From the NCBI RefSeq assembly GCF_964656455.1, contig NC_135718.1:47058014-47122013 (forward strand): a DNA stretch of 64,000 nt, written 5' to 3'. Below are positions 56,832 to 64,000 of the stretch, in pieces. Under the pieces are notes generated by a model. The model worked only from the letters and a program-made list of their open reading frames with translations, was not told the origin of the DNA and made no database searches. The DNA is from Halichoerus grypus. Its lineage: Eukaryota > Chordata > Mammalia > Carnivora > Phocidae. A program made the translations under genes and the position numbers. Each line of letters opens with the position of its first letter. Position 1 is the first letter of the stretch.

Positions 56832-58215
56832 ATTTTTTTTACTCAATTATAATTAACATATCGTGTTATATTAGGTTCAGGTGCACAATATAGTGATTCA
56901 ACAGTTCTATACATTTCTCAGTGCTCATCATGATAAGTGTACCCTTAATCCCCTTGATCTATTTCACCCATCCCCCAACCACCTCCCTCTGGCAACCATG
57001 TTTGTTCTCTGTATTTAAGAGTCTGGTTTTTGTTTGTCTTTTTTGTTTGTTTGTTTTGTTTCTTAAATTCCACATATGAGTGAAAACTTATGGTATTTGT
57101 CTTTCTTTGACTGACTCATTTCACTTAGCCTCATACCCTCTATGTCCATCCATGTTGTTACAAATGGCAAAATTTCATTCTTTTTTATGGCTGAGTAGTA
57201 TTCCATTGTATATATATACCACAACCTCTTTATTCATTCATCTAGCAATGGATACTTGGGCTGCTTCCATATCTTAGCTATTGTAAATAATGCTGCAATA
57301 AACATAGGGGTGCATATATCTTTTCAAAGTAGTGTTTTCATTTTTTTGGATAAATAGCCAGTAGTGGAATTACTGGATCATATGGTAATTCTATTTTTAA
57401 TTTTTTTTGGAACCTCCATACTGCCTTCCACAGTGGCTGCACCAGTGTGCATTCCCACCAACATACAAGAGGGTTCCCCTTTCTCCACATCCTCGCTAAC
57501 ACTTGTTGTTTCTTGTGTTTTTGATTTTAGCCATTCTGACAGGTGTGAAGTGATATCTCATTGTGGTTTTCATTTGCATTTCTCTGATGATTAGTGATAT
57601 TGAATATCTTTTCATGTGTCTGTTGGCCATCTGTATGTCTTCGTTGAAAAAATGTCTATTTAGATCCCCTGTCTGTTTTTTAATTGGATTAAGGTTTTTT
57701 GGTGTTGAGTTGTACAAGTTCTTTATATATTTTGGATACTAATCCCTTATTGGATACATCATTTGCAAATATCTTCTCCCACTCAGTAGGTTGCCTTTTG
57801 TTTTGTTGATGGTTTCCTTTGCTGTGCAAAAGTATTTTATTTTGGTGTAGTCCCAATAGTTTAATTTCGCTTTTGTTTCCCTTGCCTCAGGAAGAGTATC
57901 TAGAAAAATGTTTCTACAGCTGATGTCAAATTACCACCCATGTATTCTAGGAATTTTATGGTTTCGGGTCTCACATTTAGGTCTTTCATCCATTTTGAGT
58001 TTATTTTTGTGTATGGTGTAAGAAAGTGGTCCAGTTTCATTCTTTGGCATGTAACTGTCCAGTTTTCCCAAGACAATTTATTAAAGAGACTGTCTTTTCC
58101 CTATTGTATATTATTGCCTCTTTTGTCATAGATTAATTGATCATAAGAGCATGGGTTTATTTCTGGAGTCTCTATTCTGTTGCACTGATCTATGTGTCTA
58201 TTCTTGTGCCCGCAT
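56832..58215 (-). mobile_element. Carnivore L1, 5'-truncated, antisense
   Basis: Begins with the reversed L1 3' UTR (ATTATAATTAACATATCGTG) and parallels 50975 onward: CACATATGAGTGAAAAC, GGCTATTGTAAATAATGCTGC-type phrase, and reversed ORF2 to TTCTTGTGCCCGC. Ends near 58215. Its sequence is similar to, but independent of, the L1 at 50975. Confidence 0.88.
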
Positions 58216-59127
58216 ATAAATTTTATATTCAACCTTCCCTGTTAGAATTACTGTGTTGTTTCTCTATCCTGTTTGGACCCTGACCAATACAGAATTAACA
58301 CTGGCCAGTGGTCATAGGGATAACCCCGCAAAGATGGGATTTAGAGATTTGTTTGGCTGTGTCCTCAGGCTTGAAGGCAGTGCTGGACTACTTGCTAGTG
58401 GGCAGTAGAATACTAGCAATGCGTGGCATGCAGTGACATCACAATGAATCACGTTATCTCCTGTGGTTATGTGACGAGAGAGGCATGTGCCTTGGGAGGC
58501 CAGGTGGCTGCCCCACTTGATTATTATAGCAGTGATGATGACCATAAGGACTGTGATGTGGGATGAATTATTTTGAGCATGCTTGACTGTTTACCAAAAG
58601 AAAATGACAAATTCTCAGCTTAAGTTCTGGTCAAGAACCAGAGAGCTTCCATGACAACTCTGAAAAGATTCTCTCATTTCTTACAGACATTAGACTGAGA
58701 TCCCTTAAAACCAAACCAACATTTAATTGTGTAGGTTGCTGAATTAAATTTCCATTCATTGTTTAAGTTCATTTAAATTCATAGTCTCCCTAAGTTTTTC
58801 ATGTGAAAGGGCAAGAATGGGATCCTGAAATTTGTAATGGGGACATCTGGTTGGACCCAAATGAAACTAACAGCTTGAACCCTCACGTCATCCCATCCCC
58901 CCCTTGCGAGTGGAAATAGCTTGACTTCCTGTGTTAGAGAGGAACAGGCGTCTCTGCTTACAAACACTGTGAGCACTTCATCTGGGGCAGATGCTTTGAA
59001 CAGCCATGCCCAAGACCCACCTCTACCGCTCCCATAACTAGGTCAAATCTCAGCATTTTCCAGAGGAACGAGAGGACTCCAGAGAAAACAGATCATACAC
59101 CCAAAGAATTGTGAGACTTCGCTAATA

Positions 59128-60340
59128 TATATTTTTAAGCCTATTTATTGAGCTATGGTTCACACGTCATACAATTCATCCATTTAAGGCGCACGATTCA
59201 ATGGTTTTGAGTCTAGGCACAGAACAGTCCATTTCAGGAGATTTCCATCGTCCCATTAAGAAACCTCATACATTTTACCTATCACCCACTTAGCCCCCCA
59301 CTGACACCGACCCCTTCAGCCTAGGTAACCACTAATCTACTTTCCGTCTCTATAGATTTTCCTGTTCTGAACATTTCATATGAATGAAATCATATAGTTT
59401 GTGGTCTCTTGTGACCGGCTTCTTTCACTCAGTATGATGTTTTCAAGCTTCACCCAGGTTGTAGCGTGGATCAGCACCTCATTCCTTCTTATAGCCAAAT
59501 AATATTCTACCGTGTGGATATACCACTTTTAATCCATTTGCTCATTGAGGAACATTTGGGTTGTTTTCACCTTTTGACTGTTATCAATAATGCTCCTGTA
59601 AGCATTTGCATAAAAGTCGCTGTGTAGATGTTCATTTCTCTCTGGTGCATACCACGGAGTGGAATTGGTAGCTCTGTGTGCAGTCATCCCAGGAACTGCC
59701 AGACTGTTTTCCAAAGCAGTTGGACTATTTTACATCCTAGCATCATCAAATAGTTTCTCCCATTGTGTGGGTTTTCACTTTCTTGTTGGTGTTCTCTGTG
59801 GCACAAACATTTTTAATTTTAATTAAAATGAAGTCTAATTTATCTGTTCTTTCTTCTGTTGATGGTCCATTGGTGTCATATCTATAAATCCTTTGGCAAA
59901 TCAGATACATTCCTCAACTGTACTGACTTTACTGTTGAACTCATCCCCCGACATCTCCATTTTTGGTGTCGTTTTCGGTATATATATATTTTTTTTCCTT
60001 GTAGTATCTCCGCTGGACTCTTTCTTATAATTTCTCTCTGCTAAAATTACTCCCCATCTGCTCATGCGTGTTGTACATCTTTCCTACTAGTTACTTCCAC
60101 ATACTAATCACAGTTATTTTAATGTCCCCATCTGGGAGGGTTATATCTGAGCCTGATTCTGTTGATGGCTTTATTTATCAACAGTGTTTTTCCTTGAATG
60201 CTGAATGTTATTTGTACAATAGAAGAGACAGCGGCATAGTGTGTGCTCTGGGCAGTGGGCATGCTGCTCTTTGTTTCGGGTCCATCGTGGGGAATTAGTT
60301 GATGTAGGCAGGAGTTGAGCTGGGATGGGTTCTGTGGTCG
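59128..60340 (-). mobile_element. Old L1 fragments, antisense
   Basis: 59128-59830 is a reversed old L1 3' end (CCTGTTCTGAACATTTCATATG, TCTACCGTGTGGATATACC, CAATAATGCTCCTGTAAGC). 59830-60340 reads like reversed L1M/HAL1 internal sequence and may be a second piece; similar text may continue to about 60760. Confidence 0.7.
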
Positions 60341-61324
60341 CCGTCCTTACCTTCAGAGCCCCACATGCAGACTCCTGCAGCAGCGGCCACCTGGCTTGGG
60401 GTGGAGCTGGGGTGTGGCAGGCTCTTTCTCAGTGTTTGTACCTTACTTCCAGCTTGGTGCAGCGTAGACGGTATCCCTCTCCATGCCTTTCCTTGTCCCG
60501 CAGCTCGGGGTAGGGGCATGCTATCCTGGTCCGGCTTCAGTCTTAGGCATGTCTTGGGTGCACTTTTGTTCCTCTCCAGGGGTAGCTGATTTCCGGTTGG
60601 TATCAGAATGGGTTCTCGGGCCCTGGATGGCTTCTTGCCCCTCCCAGGGGGTTACAGGATGTTCTCTTCTATCTTTCCCTCAGCCAGCATGAGCTTTTAC
60701 TTCTTCCTGGGGATGAAGGGAATATGGCCCTTTCCCTAGTGGATTCAGAATTTTGCTTCATAGGAGAGCATCTGAGGAAGTGAGCAAGGCTTCATGTCAA
60801 GAGCTGAAAATCACTGCAGACTCTCAGCAGAGAGGCAGGTCTCGGGCCCTTCTCCTGAGCATCCAGGGGAGGCCTGGGGAAGAGATCCTGAAAGTGAATG
60901 TGAACTTGCTTTGCACGGAGGGGCCCCAGCCATTCCAGACAAATCAGTCCGTCCTTTGCCTTAGCAATTCAATAAAATTTTACTGGATTTCATCTTCCTC
61001 ACTTGTCTCGTGGCCGGATCTTTCTGCAGTGCTCCTGCCACAGGTGAGATGGTTTGGCTGTCCTCTCTCCTCAGAACTCAGATCGCCTAGTTGCCTTTCC
61101 GATGAACTCAGGAAAAGTCATGACTTTATAGTTTATTCGCCTTTTTTTGGTTGTTGGGGCAAGAGTGTTTTTTGCAGCATTCCATACCCTAAGCCAATGC
61201 AGAAACCCATACTGACTATTAATATAATAGGGTTACAGGTAATTTAGATTCTCTATATTATATATTTATGTAACATTTGAATTTTTACAAGCGTATTTTG
61301 GTTTTATAAGCAGAAAAGAAAAAA

Positions 61325-61840
61325 TGAGCCAGGATTCTTTGGAGAAACCAAACCAATAGTGTGTGTATATATATATATATATAAATATAGAACAAGATTT
61401 ATTATAAGGAATTGGCTCATGCAATTATGGGGGCTGAGGAGTTCCAAGATCTGCAGTTGGCAAGCTGGGGACCCCAAAGAGCCGTTGGTGTAGCTCCAGT
61501 CCAAGTCTGAAGGCCTGAAAACCAGGAGCACTGATGTGTGTAAGCTCCAGTCCAAAAGCCAGCAGACTCAAGCCCCAAGAAGAGCAGATGTTTCGGTTGG
61601 GAGGCAGAAGGCTGATGCTCTGGCAATTAGGTAGGAGGAGTTCCTCTTACTCAGCCTTTGGTTCTATTCTGGTCTTTAACCAATTGGATGAGGCCCACCC
61701 ACACCAAGGAGGGCAATCTGCTTTACTCAGTCTACCAATTGGAAAGTTAATCCCCTCCAGAAACACCCTCACAGACACATCCAGAATAAATGGCTGGGCA
61801 CCCCATGGCTCAGTCAATTTGACACATAAAATTAACCGTC
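61325..61840. mobile_element. Common old mammalian interspersed repeat, family unassigned
   Basis: Runs from CCAGGATTCTTTGGAGAAACC through GATTTATTATAAGGAATTGGCTCATGC, GGCCCACCCACACCAAGGAGGGC and ACACCCTCACAGACACATCCAG to TTGACACATAAAATTAACCGTC. I know this text as a frequent mammalian repeat but cannot name it reliably. It holds a (TA)n run at 61366-61384. Confidence 0.7.
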
Positions 61841-61849
61841 ATAATGTTC

Positions 61850-61872
61850 TAATAATAATAATAATAATAATA
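61850..61872. repeat. (ATA)n microsatellite
   Basis: Seven to eight TAA/ATA triplets immediately after the repeat above. Confidence 0.9.
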
Positions 61873-62554
61873 CCATCATAATTCTGGACAGCCTCTTAAG
61901 GCTGAGACTGATCTGGGAGGCTCAGTGGTGCCAAGACTTTTTCAACCCACTCTGTTCCAGTGGCCCGGACACCCAGCTGACTTTTGATTCCCAGAAGCCA
62001 CTCACTGAGAAATGCTGTCCAGTCTGGACCCACCCAAGCCAGACCCTCCTCCTGATGACAAAGGAAGAGCTGAGGCCCCCACACAGGGGTCCTCCCCTCA
62101 AAGGTACCTCACTACGCTGCGGCGTTGGGAAGCCATGTTTGCCAGCCCTGTGGAAGAGCAGTAGGCCCACAGAGCTTGGGCTGGATAGGGTGCTCGCCCT
62201 CACCATCCAAGAGTCACGAGGCACCTTTTGTAAGTGGAGGGCTTGCTCCAGATCCCCAGAGCTTCCAGCAAAAAGTGTTTCCAGAAGTAACCAATGACGC
62301 CAGTGGTCTAGTGGTTTCCTTTCGAATGTCGCTCACCCTGGCCTGTGCTCAAATTCTCAAACTTCAGAATTATTATCTTAAAATTCAGATTCCTACATCC
62401 TACCCACAGAGATCTGTATTCAATAGTCTCATGTGCGGCCCAGGACTCTGCGTGCTTTACCAGCACCCCAGGATTCCTAGAAGCATTGTTTCCAGCCTCA
62501 CCAGACCCGGGAAACATTCACAGACATTCCTTTCATGGAGCAACGCACGAGAGT

Positions 62555-62860
62555 CCAGAGGTGCGTTAAATTCTCCCATGTTCTCACACACGCTCCACGA
62601 AGGAAGTCAGGCACAGAAAGCAAATCTTGCATGACTCCGTATTATACCAAGTCCCAGAATAGGCGAGAGTCATATACACTGACAGGATTCACTGCCTGGG
62701 AAGGCACACAGGGGCGGCTCCAGAGATGGAAATGCTCCAGAACTTAATCCGGTGTGTGAATTTGTCAAAAGTGATGGAGCTGTACACTTAAAATGTGTGA
62801 GTTCTCTTATGTGCAAATCACACCTCAGCCAAGTCATTTTGAAAAGCTTATCATGTGTTG
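62555..62860 (+). mobile_element. L1 3' end, sense, diverged
   Basis: GACTCCGTATTATACCAAGTCCCAGAATAGGCGAGAG, then GGAGCTGTACACTTAAAATGTGTGAG and TGCAAATCACACCTCAGCCAAG, matching the old L1 terminus. Confidence 0.65.
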
Positions 62861-63163
62861 TCTCAGAAAAAGGATATTCCAGATATTTACACCCTGTGCT
62901 CCCCTGGCATCACACGATGACATCCGACAGCATGTATATGACTCACCGTTTCTTTCGTGCATTAGGTGCTGCGTGCCAGCAAGTCACCCTCTTACCTGTG
63001 TGTCAGGCTCCCGCTTGATCCAGTAAGACCAGGTCCAGGCCCTTGGGCGGGGTGCTTAGAAGAGAACTGGCCAGTGCAGTGAGTGGCCCCGTCTTCTGGA
63101 AACTCCGTGTTTAGGCAATTCTTGCATTCCAGTCCCCTGCTCCACACGGCACTCCTCTGGATG

Positions 63164-63168
<5 letters not shown>

Positions 63169-63218
<50 letters not shown>
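63169..63218. repeat. (AC)25 microsatellite
   Basis: Fifty uninterrupted bases of AC. Confidence 0.98.
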
Positions 63219-63220
<2 letters not shown>

Positions 63221-63514
63221 CCCGCTCATGGAAAGGGAAAGGCTCTGTGAAGTCGACGACACAAGCCCCACAGGCTCTGTGACCCTGAGACTCTCAGAAA
63301 TCACCACGGGGCCAGCAGGTCGCAACTCGAGGGGCTGCCCCTCACACTTGTCACCAGCACCACTGCTTCCCTAGAGTCTCCAGAGGTCAAGAGAAAACTC
63401 CACAGGGACAGAAGTTGTGGCTTTGACCTCAGAAATCACAAGAGCTCTGTATGTGGGGATGGGAGGACCAAGGGGCATTGGGAGAGGCCCCCCCCAGGGA
63501 GCCCTCTGGATTGG

Positions 63515-63625
63515 TGCGTCCCAGGTACTACGGCCCTGTTCTCACAGGGTCGCCTGTGGCATCGTGACCCCGCTTGGGGCCTCAGTTCAGCGATCTGTAA
63601 AATGTTGGACTGGATGAGTAATCAC
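63515..63625 (+). mobile_element. MIR fragment
   Basis: GGGGCCTCAGTTCAGCGATCTGTAAAATGTTGGACTGG is a MIR-type core and flank. Diverged. Confidence 0.5.
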
Positions 63626-64000
63626 CAATTATTATCACCATTATCCTGATTACTGTTGGGCTCAAGATCCCATTCTTCAAATGAAACCCCTTGTAGAGCC
63701 TCAATAAGGAAAGAGGGTATCTGATTGAAAATGGAGCTTGGGGCCCATGTCCCTTGGCTCCCCCTTGTTCTGAGGACCCCTACGGCTCTTGAGAATTGTT
63801 TAAAAACTGCTAAGCTAGCTGAGCTCCCGGTCCATGCAGCTGAACTCTGGAAACTGCCCTCATGGAAACCCTCCAGGACTCCAAATGACCCAACTCCAGC
63901 CAGTGACCTCAGAATGACAGGAAGCACACATAATCGGACTCTGGGAACCCCGTGAAGTAACTCCGTTCACATTGTGAACAGAATGCGATTATTCTATCGC

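Larger units (their letters stand above)
44661..64000. other. Intergenic region downstream of ZCCHC24
   Basis: No coding exon recognised. 44661-50500 is GC-rich with a few old repeats; 45410-46030, 46060-48690 and 48850-49540 hold nothing I recognise. 50500-62860 is AT-rich and mostly L1 fragments, with unassigned DNA at 58220-59120 and 60760-61320. In the human genome the next gene on this side of ZCCHC24 is PPIF; it is not visible here and probably lies beyond the window end. Confidence 0.65.

Noticed and set aside
60890..61060. Possible endogenous retroviral LTR (AATAAA followed by a T-rich and TTTCTGCAG segment)
   Set aside because: No TG...CA ends, paired LTR, primer-binding site or coding remnants could be found; the AATAAA alone is not enough.

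Overview
This is nuclear DNA from a carnivoran mammal. The seven young SINEs are tRNA-Lys-derived Can-SINEs (SINEC), which occur only in Carnivora. Their sequence fits caniforms, perhaps an arctoid such as a bear, seal or mustelid, but that narrower placement is weak. There are no bacterial-type genes, operons, CRISPR arrays or functional RNA genes.

The only gene I can support is the 3' half of ZCCHC24 on the + strand, identified from its protein sequence. Two coding exons are present: an internal exon at 32848-33012 (55 codons) and the terminal exon at 40452-40565 (37 codons plus TGA). Both are phase 0 with GT-AG splice sites. A long 3' UTR follows, to about 44660, ending at an ATTAAA polyadenylation signal. 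The exons encode the C-terminal 3CxxC zinc-binding domain. The N-terminal exons, including the CCHC knuckle that names the gene, were not found and probably lie upstream of the window.

Layout. 1-3560: a Tigger-like DNA transposon relic and antisense L1 pieces with nested SINEs. 3560-30650: GC-rich intron with many ancient MIR, L2 and hAT relics and a 278-bp local duplication. 30670-32400: L1 3' ends, one interrupted by a homogeneous 41-bp minisatellite (31634-32169). 32848-44660: the two ZCCHC24 exons, a 7.4-kb intron holding an eroded antisense L2, and the 3' UTR. 44660-50500: GC-rich intergenic DNA with two convergent CTCF-like motifs. 50500-64000: AT-rich DNA built mostly of nested L1 fragments, three SINEs, a small retrocopied mRNA 3' end and a poly(T)-only insertion.

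I found no undescribed multi-gene system. The observations most worth checking are the 41-bp minisatellite, the poly(T)-only insertion with an 18-bp target duplication, the retrocopy of an unidentified transcript end, the 278-bp duplication and the CTCF-like motif pair downstream of ZCCHC24. Repeat calls were made by eye against remembered consensus sequences; boundaries of old repeats are approximate, and subfamily names are tentative.
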